A stretch of 64,000 nucleotides of DNA from Spisula solida. Taxonomy: Eukaryota; Mollusca; Bivalvia; Venerida; Mactridae. Made by a program: the position numbers and the translations under genes. Positions 1-12,700 of this stretch are shown here, one piece after another. The stretch spans positions 8,142,089 to 8,206,088 of the forward strand of contig OX365956.1 of NCBI GenBank assembly GCA_947247005.1. The letters run 5' to 3'. The notes beneath the pieces are model-generated. The model was not told the origin of the DNA, searched no databases, and saw only the letters and a program-made list of their open reading frames with translations. Position 1 is the first letter of the stretch, and each line of letters starts with the position of its first letter.

Positions 1-524
1 CACAAAACCACATGATTTAGAAATTGATAAACGTATGGCGTGGTTGGTTAATAAAACTAATGTCCGTGGTTTTCAAAATACTTTACATTTTTGGTGATAT
101 CTCGAGTTAAACCTCTTTAAAGAATTTGATTATAGTCTGGAGTCATCTCCCTTTAAAGTTTCACCAGGTGTTTCATGCACCGATAGCAATCAGAGGGCCG
201 TCACAATATGCACGTTACTATGTTTTATGTTTCCACATATCAAATTCAACATGTGTATCACTTCAAAGTAGCAGAAAACAATTGAGACTACGCCCATGTC
301 AGTTATGTTTTACAAGATGCTGCTTTTTGTATCATTATTTAAGCACGATTTCATACAGTGATTTATGCAGCACGTGAGGTGCATGTTATATTGATAAAAC
401 AATTCTAAAATATGAAAACAAGCTGCATAGTGATAAATAGAGCCGGATTGTATTAATACACATCTTGTTCAAACTTATCGTATAGCTTACAATCTGAAAC
501 TTGGACATTCCTCGGTTAAGTTCA
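1..524. other. No feature recognised
   Basis: AT-rich; the short ORF at 126-377 has no protein-like features I recognise. Confidence 0.5.
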
Positions 525-689
525 TTTTCATTTCTATTCTGCTATGTGTTGGACATTGTGCTATCTAGTTGTGGTCTGCGCTGTTTTATGTGCTTGTCTG
601 CTTCAGTTGTATAAAAGTCTTCAGGTACTGGGAACGATAAATGGTAATATTTTCCGCAATAGGTGAAATCGTTCAGCAAAAAGATTATA

Positions 690-930
690 TTAAGTTAGAC
701 AGGGAAGGAAGCACTCAATTTAACCAGCCGAGCACAGAAAACATTAAAAACACACGAAACACAATGCCCAAATGACCAACCGAGCACAAGAGCATAAATT
801 ATGACACATACAAGGCACAATGCCCAACTGAACCAACCGAGCACAGGAGCATCAAACACATACAAGGCACAATGCCCAACTAAACACGCGAAGATCCGCC
901 ACAAGTCCAAGCTGTCGAAAAGACTTAGTA
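690..930 (+). repeat. Dispersed repeat with ACAGGGAAGG core
   Basis: Contains GACAGGGAAGGAAGCACTCA, GCCGAGCACAGAAAACATTA, CAATGCCCAACTGAACC. Other copies or pieces: plus-oriented 41980-42115, 44090-44200, 51015-51230, 52365-52400; minus-oriented 525-610, 2440-2530, 46990-47125, 57650-57975, 63770-63960. Confidence 0.65.
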
Positions 931-1289
931 TAAAACATTATTATTAGTTCAATGACTAATACAAGGTCCTATCGTTGTCACAGTAAAACTAGATGGCGGA
1001 CGAGTCCCTATGGGAGTCACACGAATAATTTGATGTCTGTTGACAAAGACATATGGAAACCTGTGATAACCTTTTCTTACATAATACTGCAATTTTGCTT
1101 AAGGTGTGTGCATGTTTTTAGCAGGTATGGTATGCCCTACTTTTAGCGTTATTCTGAATGCGTTAATTCGTGTTTACGTCAAACGTTGTAGGTCACATCG
1201 TAAACAAAGGACCAATAATTACATGTATGCAAAAGCGCTGACGATTCAAATAAACACTTATTCCCATAGTTCACAAGAATCGTCAGCAG

Positions 1290-2207
1290 TTTTAAATTCT
1301 AAGTTGTCTTTGTGGCAGCATTTTGGATTTATCTACAATACATACGCACGCAAGGGGTTGGTGATGAAAAGGCTTTTTTATGCACATTTAAACGACGACT
1401 ACATGATAATTACTTACAAATATGGAAGAGCGATATTGAAGATTCATCGAGAGCTAGAAGTTACAAATTATTTAGTACCTTTAGATTACAACCTTATTTA
1501 CATGTTATGAATATAGAAAACTTTCGCATTGCATTAAGTAGACTAAAAACATCATCTCATAGATTAGAAATCGAAGCTGGAAGGTGGCACAAACTAGTAA
1601 AAACACAATATAATGAACGTAAATGTAGGTTGTGCAATGTCATTGAAGATGAGTGACATTTGTTGTTTGAATGTCCATTATATAATGAACTTAGAAAACT
1701 ACATATAAAGAAATATTATTGGAAGCGTGAAAATATTATTAAATTTGTAGATTTTATAAATTCTGGAAATAAAACTGTCTTCAGAAATCTTGCTATGTGT
1801 ACTTACAAATCCTTTGAATTGAGAAACAAAACATTTTATACAAATTAATACATTCATATGCAATTTCCACTCCAAGTATAACGTTTTTGTGTGGAATCAT
1901 TATACTACAAAAAATGCTAATAGGTATTGTATTGTATTCACTATATCTTTGGAAGTTTATTTTGTTTCGTGTTTTCATACACAATTTTATTCAATATTAA
2001 CGTAATTGTACGTGTTTCAATTTATACTTTTATTTTCAATAATTTTGACTTGACTCAGTGACTATATATACATATGTGCATGCATTATTACTGTTGCCAT
2101 TGACCATTGTATGTTTAAATTTGTATTGTAAATTGTAAATATTTGTAATGCTCATAGACTGTAAAGTCTTGTGTATTGGAAAAATAAACTATAATTATAT
2201 ATATTAT
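1290..2207 (+). mobile_element. 3' fragment of a LINE, decayed
   Basis: 1312-1850 encodes, with one in-frame stop and a frame change, the C-terminal LINE region including RKCRLCNVIEDE and LLFECPLYNELRKL. It shares the SH-LEIE-GR...KC-LCN...CP-Y--LR pattern with the LINE at 14.5 kb, so both are the same broad type. The 3' UTR runs to an A-rich tail (GGAAAAATAAACTATAATTA) near 2190. The reading may start as early as about 1140. Confidence 0.75.
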
Positions 2208-3171
2208 ATAACGCAGCTTCAAGTCATACAAATTCAATTTTAACATACCATATTATACTGACCTGTAAACCGAACACTTTTGTTAAATTAATGAATGACC
2301 GCTTAATACAGATATATCCAACCTTTACAGTGTCCTCTTCGAGCACGGGATAAGGCATCAAAGTTTCGCTTAGTTTCATACCAAAGACGAAATAAAAATG
2401 GTACCGGTATTTTCCCGCTGCCTGCAGGCGATCAACATAAGCGGTTAAGTTTCATTTTTTCGTTTAATTGTGTGCTAGGCATTGTGTCGTGTGATTGTGG
2501 TCTGCGTAATGTGTTTCTGTTCTCGGCTTCACTGTTTTTATTTTGTATTACCCTATTTCTCATATCCGTGGCAAAAGTTGTAAAACGTGTTCCATATTGG
2601 ATCATAAACAAATAAGTATGAACCAAGAAGCGCGACAAAATGTAATTTGAATCATTGAATTGGATATTGGAAGCTGTGTGGCAGACGCAGGCAACCAACA
2701 GAAAACGGTGAAGTTGATCACCACATCCAAACTGAAGATATAAAAGGTCGTAGAATAAGAATGAACTATAAGACAGGTGTCATCAAATTAAAAAGCTGAG
2801 TCGAGTGTTTTGGTACCAGGAACAAGTACATTGTCAGTGAAAAATGATAATTAAATTGCATGTGTACTTGGTAGAGCGATTTAAAACGAAGATTAATGGT
2901 TAGGATATGACGACACTTTACATACGAATAATGTAAACCGCATCAAATAACCGTTATACTTATAATAGATGTGTTAATGATGAATGCATTGTTGGGGCTT
3001 GGGTGTCACATGCTAGAAATTTTCCATTGACAAATTATAAAACTTGGTTAAAATGAAAAAAAGTGTTAGATTATTTACGGGTTAATATAATAATGATGTC
3101 ATTTATGAGATAAAGTGATGTCATTTCATAGTCATGTTACACTAATGTTGTATGCACTTATATACATGTAT
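2208..3171. other. No gene; one repeat fragment
   Basis: 2375-2396 matches a SINE tail (TTCATACCAAAGACGAAAT), and 2440-2530 is a worn minus-oriented dispersed repeat; the rest is unassigned. Confidence 0.45.
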
Positions 3172-3592
3172 AATAAATACCAGATTTATATAGCGCCCTT
3201 TTCATGCGAACGCACGTTCAAAGGCACTTTACCCATGTTGCAGCCACAAGAGCGCAGGTGCATCCTCTACCAGTGCAGATACAGCATGATCTGACCAGAG
3301 GGACAGACTGAGAAAATGCCCTGAAGGGAGAGAGACATAAGATACAGACATGTCCGGCGCTGCAGAGGTGCGCCTAGCTCTTATTTCGAATAGACAGCCT
3401 GGTTCTTTAATGTGCCCGGTGTATAGCACCGATACACAGCTTCCTGGCACTTTCAGATACTTTGCAGACCACACGGCCAGATATAGCGGGAAATATTATA
3501 AATATTTCAGAAATGTCAAGTTCGGATGCCAGGGATTGAAGCCACGACCTCTGGATTGACAGAACAGTGCGTTACCACTGAGCTAAATCCGC
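3172..3592 (-). mobile_element. Full-length tRNA-derived SINE
   Basis: On the minus strand it begins with a tRNA-like head (3592 down to about 3522): GCGGATTTAGCTCAGTGGTA carries the box A and GTGGCTTCAATCC the box B. A ~270-bp central body follows (GTATCGGTGCTATACACCGG), then a tail reading GCGCTATATAAATCTGG. Short ORFs on both strands are incidental. Confidence 0.8.
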
Positions 3593-3689
3593 TTTTGTGA
3601 CAATGCTTATGGGCATAATAAAACTTGATAAACTTATTAACCTGGGTATAAGGAAAGTCATTTGATATAATGTTATTGGCGGTTACAGG

Positions 3690-4270
3690 AATCATATCAG
3701 AACAAGATCGTTGGCACCGGCGTTTTGTTAGTGAAGGAGAGCTGGTAAAAATATGTGCCCCGGAGTTATATTCAAAGACTATGCAAGAATTGCACATAGC
3801 TATGTATTGGATACATGTAAAAATATGGGAGAAAAATATGTGACCCCGGAGTTGATAAGATTTCTTTAACTAAAACAAAGGAAACCAAACGTGACATGAT
3901 GGGTTATGTTGATGCTATTACGAGGGTTGATCGGGAAGTTAGTACAATTTTGTTGTGATTCGTGTTGTTTTGCTCATAAGGAATAATAAATAATACCATC
4001 ACAGTCTTCTATGCATTATCATACTCTCTTATAAAAATGAGAAAAATACATAAAACCGTTACATAGTTACGAACTAAAACAAAGGAAACCAACCGTGACA
4101 TGATGGGTTATGTTGATGGAATTGCTAACTCAAAATTGTAATCTACACTTAATGGCAGATTAATCTTGATACAATGTCACCTTACTTGCTGTAATCACGC
4201 AAGAATTGCACGCAGCTATGAATTGGATACAGGTAAAAATATAGGAAAAAATTTAAACAAAAAACTCTGA
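3690..4270. repeat. Interleaved direct repeats
   Basis: ACTAAAACAAAGGAAACCAA followed by CGTGACATGATGGGTTATGT occurs near 3870 and 4074. GCAAGAATTGCAC...GCTATG...TTGGATACA occurs at 3782 and 4199. Confidence 0.7.
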
Positions 4271-4437
4271 AATTACCACAAAAGAATAATGCTATTCATG
4301 ATTTGCCTATTACAGACATAGAATATTGCTTAAGCTGTGTAAAGGGTGCATCAAATTTTTGGTAAGGATTCTGGGTTGATACAAGTGTTGGCAATACTTA
4401 GAAAAATGTAATGTGTTAATGAAATGGCATTTATTAT

Positions 4438-5460
4438 GCTCCCCGAAAATTCTAGACTGGTACCACGTGTCCTTCTCTAAAATATTATACTGTAGACGAA
4501 GTATGACGTAGTCGGAAAATGAGACACGTGGTACCAGTCAAGAAAATTTGGGGGGAGCATATAGTTGCCGCTTTGTCCGTCCGTCGTTCCGTAATTCCGT
4601 AGTTTCGTCCGATATTTTTGTCCGGAGCCTAACTCAAAAAGTATGTGAGGTATCATCATGAAACGTTATAGGTGGATAGATCTCAATGAGTAGAAGTGCA
4701 GTGCTCAAGAACCACAACTCCACATAACCTATTTTTGGAGTTATTGTCCTTGGTTATTTTTCATACTTTATTCATACTTAATTCTTGTCCGGGCCATAAC
4801 TCAAAAAGTATGTTAGGTATCATCATGAAACTTCATAGGTGGATAGATCACAATGAGTAAAAGTGCTGTGCTCAAGAACCACAACTCTACATAACCTAAT
4901 TTTGGAGTTATTGTCCTTTGTTATTTTTCATACTTTATTCATACTTAGTTCTTGTCCAGGCCATAACTCAAACAGTAATTGAGATATCAATTTGAAACTT
5001 TATAGGTGAATATATCTCATTGAAGGGCAGTGCAGTGCACAAGAACCATGACTCTTCGTTGCATATTTTTGGAGTTATTCCCCTTAGTAATTGTTCATAC
5101 TTAATTCCTGTCTATGCCATAACTTAAACAGTATTCAATATATAAATTTGAAACTTCATAGGTAAATAGATCTTATTGAGGGAAAGTGCAGTGCCTAAGA
5201 ACCATAACTCTTCATAGCATATTTTTGAAGTTGTGGCCCTATGTAACTTTTCATACTTAATTCTTGTCCAGGTCATAACTCGTACTGTACGAGAGATACC
5301 AATTTGAAACTTCATAGTTGAATAAATCTCATCAAGTTATAGTGCAGTGCCAAAGAACCATAACACTCTTTTACATATTTCTGGAGTATTTTTTCTGTGA
5401 CAAACATCCCACGGGGAGCATCACCCGTCACTGACGGCTCTTGTCTTATTTTTTCAGGTG
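4438..5460 (+). repeat. Hairpin-headed tandem-monomer repeat
   Basis: The head 4438-4555 is an imperfect palindrome (GACTGGTACCACGTGTC against GACACGTGGTACCAGTC), followed by GGGGAGCATATAGTTGCC and TTGTCCGTCCGTCG. Then come five ~170-bp monomers (GTCCGGGCCATAACTCAAAA, ATCATGAAAC, GTGCAGTGCTCAAGAACCA). It ends near CGGGGAGCATCACCCGTCAC. Confidence 0.75.
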
Positions 5461-5811
5461 AACGTAGGAAAGGAATGAGAGATTGCGTCTCTATAAATAT
5501 ATCAGTTACAGCATGCGGGCGGCGGCGTCCAGCAGTTTGTATGTACTCTAACGCTCAGAGTTTTCATCCGATCGTCTTCAAACTTTGTGACAAAGCTTAT
5601 GGGCATGATATTATAGACCAAATCGGCCTATGCCTTATTTGGTTATGGGCATTTAATTACCAAATAAGTATGAAATTGGCCCTGTCTGTGCTCTAACGCA
5701 AACAGTTTTTATGCGATCATCTTCAAACCTTTTGACAATGCTTATGGGCATAATATTCTAGGCCAAGTTCGATTATAGGCCAAATCGGCCTAGGCCTTAT
5801 TAGCTAATCAG
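5460..5811 (+). repeat. Two ~165-bp monomers of a dispersed repeat
   Basis: ATCGTCTTCAAACTTTGTGA and ACAAAGCTTATGGGCATGAT recur at 5555 and 5720; a single monomer piece lies at 3597-3625. Confidence 0.55.
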
Positions 5812-6460
5812 TCTGCGCACTTCGTGCTCAAGGTGAGCTACTGTGATCACCCTTTTGTCCGTCGTCCGCCGTCAACAATTGAACTGTTAGCACTCTAGAG
5901 GTCACAATTTTCACTTAATCTTTTTTAAACTTGGTCACAATGTTTGACTCTATGAAATCTAGGCCAAATTCGTAACTGGGTCATCTGGGGTCAAAAACTA
6001 GGTCACATCAAAGAAAAACCTTGTTAACACTTTAGAGGTAACATTTTTGACATAATATTAATAAAACTTTGTCACAACATTGTCTCTTTTAAATCTAGGT
6101 CAAGTTCACAGCTGGGTCGTCTGGGGTCAAACATTAGGTCACCAGGTCACATTGAAGAAAAACCTTGTTAACACTCTAGAGGTCACAATTTTTACCTAAT
6201 ATTTGTGAAACTCTGGTCACAATGTGTCTATTTGTAGAATCTATGTCAATTTCGAAATAAGGTCATCTGGAGTAAAGATATAGGTCACTAGGTTACATAA
6301 AATAAAAACATTTTTTATACTTTAGAGGTCACATTTTTTACCTCATCTTTATTAAACCTGGCCACAAAGTGTGTCACTGTAAAATCTAAATAAACTATTA
6401 AGGTCATATATCATAACAAATACTGATTCTGTCTAAACTGCTAGTGATCAGGTGAGCGAT
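5811..6460 (+). repeat. Hairpin-headed repeat with GGTCA-rich monomers
   Basis: Head GCACTTCGTGCTCAAGGTGA, GTGATCACCC, TTGTCCGTCGTCCG, then about four ~145-bp monomers (AACACTCTAGAGGTCACAAT, GGTCATCTGGGGTCAAA). Same family at 58.98 kb. Confidence 0.75.
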
Positions 6461-6579
6461 TTAGGGATCAAGCTTTGTGGAGAAATGGGTTTAAAAACGC
6501 AGATGGAAGTTATTTTAAACGTTAACTTGTTAACTACGTAGCATGGTAATAGATCTCATCACATGCGGATAGTGGGGAA

Positions 6580-7290
6580 GACTGATGTTTGATTGCTGGA
6601 CTTCTGTCCGTCTGTCGGGATAGATGGGTGGATGTCACGAAGTTTCTGCGCTTGTTCTCCATAACCTCGGGTCTGATTTCCATGAATTTTATATGAATAG
6701 TTGTTACCAAGCATAGCTGTGCATATTGTCAGGAACATTAGGCCAGATGACATGGGTTGTGTGTCACAAAACCCGTTTCTTTGTTTAGTCTCTGTGCAAT
6801 ATTCAGGTATCTAGCTTAAAGGTCATGCTCATAGAGGTCAAACGTACAAAAATGATCGTTATATACCTTAGTCGGACTGTATCACCCTTGATATGCATTG
6901 CTAATTTTACAGTAACTTGGCATAATTGTTAAACACTATGAGGCGATATACAGTGTGCAAGATTCGGATAACTAGCACAAAGGTTAAGGTCACTGACACT
7001 TGAAGTCAAACGTCAAAAATGAGCATTATAGACCTTGTCCGGGAAAACGGTAAGGCGTTGTTAAACATAATCAGACAGTGTGTAGTACGCAAGATACAGG
7101 TCTCTAGCTCAAAGGTCAAGGTCACACGTAGAGCATTATAGGCCTTGTCCGGGTCAAACGATTAAGCATAATTGTTAAACGAGACGGTGTGCAGTGCGCA
7201 AGATACAGGTCTCTAGGTCAAAGGTCAAGGTCACACTGAGAGGTCATTGGTAAAATACTAGGTCGATTTTGTTCTGAGCATGTATTCCAA
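6580..7290 (+). repeat. Tandem ~135-bp monomers with AAGGTCAAGGTCAC
   Basis: GCAAGATACAGGTCTCTAGC and CATTATAGGCCTTGTCCGGG recur three to four times with divergence; CTTCTGTCCGTCTGTCGGG stands near the start, as in other hairpin-headed families. Confidence 0.65.
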
Positions 7291-9180
7291 GGTTATAGTC
7301 AAACTTTCTGGTTATCTTGTTTCTTATGTGTAGAAAATGCGTATGTCAACTTCTTGAGAACGGGCTCGACATATTGGTGACATGCATCCTGTCATCTATT
7401 TTTAATTCTGCATGTACCAAGTAGGATACTTATATCCCTGACTACTTGTACTGAACATTTATTGTATAACTTCATTCTACTAAGACGGTTGTAGTGCGTG
7501 GCCATCAAATGTTCGTGTCTAGTTGGTAAATGTCCTCTGGTTTCGAGGGGAATTACCTTTTTCATGTCGAGGACTATTGCATCCCCTGTCGAAGGCGAGC
7601 AATATATATTATTATATAATGACCCTTGTAAAAACACTTCTAGGAACAATGCAATGGTGTTTTACAGAACTTAGTTTACGACTGTTTGTTCAGAATCAGT
7701 TGTTCGTTGTCCAGACACGCCGCAAGTGTTATAACACATGATTTAAACCAAGTTAATTCTTACATCTGGTTTATATACAACATGTTTCGTTTTTTTGGCT
7801 GTTTTTGATAGTTCGTGGTTTATAAACATGACTGTTTTATTCTGGTATAGTATGTCGGTCGTACAGGAAAATAGCTTCTGTTTCATTATAGTTAAGCGAT
7901 TGAGGTCGAATTTCGGTTTGATTTAGGGGACGGTGTGGACTACGAATCCAATCCTGCGATTTGATTTCGAAATGTTTTTTTAGTTAATTTTGTCAATAAA
8001 AATTCACGAATTTAACGGCACTACGATATTATAATAATCAAAACCTACAATTGGTTGTCCCGAGGAAGTTACACATTTTAAGCATAAAACGTTTGGTTGT
8101 TGTGCAGAAGTTGTTGCTCTGGAGAGGTAAACCATAATCATAGTTGACACATGAATGCTAAATGAACAAAATGATTATGTTGCTTAAGAGAGGATTTGAT
8201 CTAAGGATGGCCGCTCTGGAGAGGTTGCACTGTATACAATAATAAACAAACGTAGTCCGCCGTGACCGACTTTTCTAGTTACAAATGTATTCATAAATGT
8301 CAGAGTGATTATTTTGTAAAAATATCTTCCCCTTGGAGAAATGATGCAACTATAGATGAGATTTTAACAACCTTTGTATCAATCTAATTCGGCTAAGTGC
8401 CAGGATGAACAGATTTTTACATAAACATTGTATATATATAACCGTTACAATCTTTTTTAGTGTAACATTAATTGGAATTGGTTGCACATTTAGATAGTTT
8501 ATTGTTGATATGGGTGATTTAGGGAGTTGTTTACCATGGTATCGTATCTGATCAAACATCTATATTTGTTTTTTTTAAAAAAGCGCTTCGGTGTATGCTT
8601 TGCCAAGTTGGTCGAAAATACGATCCGACTCGGCGTATCTTATGCATGTTCGGTGATCAGGACCCGGCGTATTTTGTATATGTTTGGCAGGGAATCGACA
8701 AGCGTCCGTACGATTGTAAAAAATGTAATTATGCAGTGTCGGGGTCAAGTACGTAAGCCTTTCATCAACATTAACTTCTTCTTCCGATGAGGTACACCAT
8801 ACCCTCTGGGGCATCGTCGTACAAATTTAACCATTTCATAGCTTGAAGTTTTGGTATGAGAAATTAAGGGAGGTAATTCCTCTTTTATCGCAAATAGTAA
8901 CACGGAAGCTATTCCCCTTGTGATGTGTACTTTGAATATTTTTTAAAAAAACATTGCTTTGCACATGTCGGTCGGTCGGTCGGTCCTTTTAAATTTGTGT
9001 TTTAATACATCTCGAAAGTCTTCGTGATACTCGCGTGTTTTGAAAACATACAGCCCGGGATATAAATATAGACAAGATATCAGCTGTTAGCCTAAATTAT
9101 GCTTATAGAGATCCGAGCATCATGTTAACGTCTCCGTACTATATTTTATCATGATTGCAGGGCATGGTTATGTTATAATC
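7291..9180. other. No gene recognised
   Basis: Short ORFs on both strands lack family motifs or splice-consistent extension. Nothing else is seen beyond a GTCGG run at 8968-8984. Confidence 0.45.
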
Positions 9181-10330
9181 GTCACAAACTGAAACAGTGG
9201 ACTGTAATCATGCGTTCTTAAATTGAGGAAACCACGAGTAGGTTCCCTTTGATAAAAATAACACTTAAAGTGTGCTATGGATAAAATAAGATAAATACAC
9301 TGCCCACCAAAACATACAAATGTTATTTTCCCACTTACTTGCCTGTAATAACTCTAGTTGCAGAACAATGAAGCAACAATATATTTGAAGAAAAGGAATA
9401 TGTTTGTGTATTTAAATGGAAAGGTCATACATTAGTTGGTACCTTAGGTGCAAAATCTAAAGTTTCTTTGTCCCTCTTGAATGGTAACTTTGTCACAAAA
9501 AGATGGAAAATTCGGCCTTTGTGATCACATGGTTATTTTAGTTCTGAACATTTTTATTTCTGTCTCTATTTCGACTTATTTAGTAACTGTAGTTTTAGAA
9601 ACTAATATAGTTGTGACCGTCTGGTGAACAGATATTGAATGGAAAATTCGGCCTTTTTGATCACATGGTTATTTTAGTTCTGAACATCTTTATTTCTGTC
9701 TCTATTTCGACTTATTTAGTAACTGTAGTTTTAGAAACTAATATAGTTGTGACCGTCTGGTAAACAGATATTGAATAATTTAACCATGTTTAATTTTGCA
9801 ACAATTATTTACTGTATACTTATTTTTCGTAGGCACTGTAGTTAATTTACATCTGATCAACACATTACAAAATGTATATTAACACAACATGTGACAATAA
9901 AACATAGAGTGTTACCACTCATCCAAATGTGAGTTATAAAAGAAGATAAACAATGACTCCAACATACCACTTAACAGCATACAAAAAGTGTGTATATTAT
10001 ATCGCTAGACTCCTTGAAATGAACTGACTTGTAGACATTGCGCCAACAGAACCCTGTAGAAAAAGCTTGTTAGGATACAAAAAACTGCTGTACAGTTTGT
10101 TGTCCTTAGTATTGCCAGACTTGTTGGAAAACAGATGAAATTGAAAAACAAACAATCAATAGTGATCGTATTCGATGTGAAGAATATAATACACTCGCTA
10201 TTAAGACCACATATTTATTTGACTACTAGTAGTCTATTAGCGAAAGTTCTCTGAATTTAACGTACGTATTTTGATACGTTCATCCTTTGAAGCCACTCCC
10301 TGTCGACTAAAATAAATACTGGTTTAACAA
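9181..10330 (+). repeat. Diverged pieces matching 27.48-27.83 kb
   Basis: CACGAGTAGGTTCCCTTTGA at 9233 and 27539; TATTAAGACCAC, then CTCTGAATTT, and GCCACTCC-TGTCGACT at 10200-10313 and 27630-27812. Same order and strand in both places. Confidence 0.55.
9503..9774. repeat. 136-bp direct tandem duplication
   Basis: 9503-9638 and 9639-9774 are nearly identical (start ATGGAAAATTCGGCCTTT), so the duplication is recent. Confidence 0.92.
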
Positions 10331-11154
10331 TTAAGACATTTTCCTATTAGAAGTAATATCGATTTCTCCTGGGGTGTCATCTCTGTCATATATGTTGATG
10401 TTTCCGGCATGGAACTTTTAAATTACTTATGAAATGTAACTTATAAGTTGTACATAAAGCTGGTAAATAATATTGTATAAATTGCTGTTGGCTCGTTTCT
10501 GTTTTTTGTGACGTATAATTGTTGGTTCTTGCTAAAATAGCGTAACATAAACATTTTGGTTCGGTTCTGTTTTTTTGTGACGTATAATTATTGGTTCTTG
10601 CTGAAAATACCTAGCATAAATACAATTATAAACATTTTTAATAACGTTATAAATACCAGTTTTAATTAAAAATGTAATCATGCTTTTAATTCACACACTG
10701 CGTACACATTTAGTTTATTTTATATTCAGTAGAACAGAGTACACTACATACTGGAAGTCGTGTCTGTTATTACTTGGAGGCTAATATTATTTATTTGATA
10801 ATAATTATTTGTTTGTTACACATCATTTATAAATAATACATGATAATTATATCACTGGCTTAGAATGAGAAGGTCGTATATAAGGAACAAAATCGATATT
10901 TTGAGAAAACAAAGAAATTTCTGAAACTATTCTTTACTTAATATGGAAAAGCAAGCTTTTTCAGCTACAATATCGCCAACATGACCTGTGAAGCGCTTTC
11001 AAATATTCTAAGCCAGCGATATAACGGGAACATTTCTGTACTCTTATTTTATCCCCAATGTTGTAAAGCTCGAGCAATTATGTCTCAAACTTGATAGACA
11101 TGAGAATGTACAAAATATCAAACGTATGCTCAGAAAATATTGTGTGTGCTTTCG

Positions 11155-11635
11155 CCTTAGCACCTTCAATGTACTTGTAGGAGATCTTTGGAAATAGCCT
11201 TGGCACCTTCAATGTTCTTGTAGGAGATCTCTGGAAATAGCCTTTGAACCTTCAATGTACATGTAGGAGATCTCGGGTAATAGCCTTTGCACCTTCACTG
11301 TACATATAGGAGATCTCGGGTAATAGCCTTTGTACCTTCACTGTGTACATGTAGGAGATCTCGGGTAATAGCCTTTGAACCTTCAATGTACATGTAGGAG
11401 ATCTCTGTTAATAGCCTTTGCACCTTCACTGTACATATAGGAGATCTCGGGTAATAGCCTTTGTACCTTCACTGTGTACATGTAGGAGATCTCGGGTAAT
11501 AGCCTTTGAACCTTTAATGTACATGCAGCAGATCTTTGGTAATAGCCTTTGAACCTTCAATGTACATACAGGAGATCTCTAGTAATAGCCTTTGAATCTT
11601 AAATGTACAAGTAGAAGGTCTCTGGAAATAGATTT
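11155..11635. repeat. 43-bp minisatellite, about 11 units
   Basis: Unit: CCTTTGNACCTTCAATGTAC, then ATGTAGGAGATCTCGGGTAA, then TAG. A three-unit block repeats (about 11296-11390 and 11426-11520). Confidence 0.9.
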
Positions 11636-12029
11636 TTTGATATCAAATTCATATAATTATAAACACAACATTTAAAGTTTAGTTTAATTATATTTTATTG
11701 CATTTATTATACACAAAGGGATTGGGCACAAGTTATTTCAATATTATTGAAGCCCTCTCCCAGAATATTAACAAAGTCATGACTACTGCAAGAAAATAAA
11801 TGTCAAGACAATATCATAAATCAAACAAATGTATAACTATAAAATTACATTCGATATTGGTATAATTGAAAATAAAGTGGGTGAGGACAAGGGCATGTAT
11901 GTACTCATATGTGTACATTTTAGAAATGATTCGAACACTTCAAATAGCGATACACATTTTGGAATATGTATAAATATGTATGAATAATGCCGCATATGTG
12001 ATCCGATTGATCACGGAGACGTCTCGGTA

Positions 12030-12240
12030 TTTTCCGTTATGACCTATGTGAACCGTTTGATGTAATGATCATTGGAAACCAACAATCGTGCATTATTTAA
12101 TGTATATTCACCGACACCCGCTAATTAACATAGACTAGTACTATGCACTATAAAACTCCATATATGTCTTTGGGGATTGTCTAGAACCGATATTTCCAAC
12201 TAAGCGTGTGACATGAGTCATATTTAACACACACTCCTTA
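12030..12240 (+). repeat. Piece matching part of trefoil-gene intron 2
   Basis: TGATGTAATGATCATTGGA, GACACCCGCTAATT and CTAGAACCGATATTTCCAA match 31583-31720 in direct orientation. Confidence 0.65.
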
Positions 12241-12464
12241 GTAATCACCCTGTTGGTACCTACCCGACGCTAACTACTTAAAACACAGGAAGTCGAAGTT
12301 GATAGGGAAAAATTAAATCAGCTTGTGATTCAATACCTCGAACTGGTTGGAGTTTGAAAGAGAAAAAATCTACAGTCCTGTTAGGATATTGTAAGGGTTA
12401 CGTTGTCGTTAATGTGTACACAAAAGATTATAGCCAACGTAAACATCCGTTGCTGTGCATTTTT

Positions 12465-12700
12465 AGTCCCCGACCGGTTTTAGACCGGAGGGAATATAGG
12501 TTTGCCCTCCACCCGTCCGTCAGTCAAAAATCTGGATCCTGACATAACTCAAACACATTCCAAGCTAGGTTTATGAAACTTGGTATGTGGATAGGGGGCA
12601 ATAGGGGGAAACTATTTTGATTCCGACCAAAATGGTGGTTGCTATGGCAAAAGAAATATTGAAAATGGCTTAAACCTGTAGGGGACTTCTGTTTTGCCTG
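12465..12700 (+). repeat. Hairpin-headed repeat, single monomer
   Basis: Head CCGACCGGTTTTAGACCGGA, then CCCGTCCGTCAGTC and one monomer with CATAACTCAAACACATTCCA and TTTATGAAACTTGGTATGTG. Confidence 0.6.
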
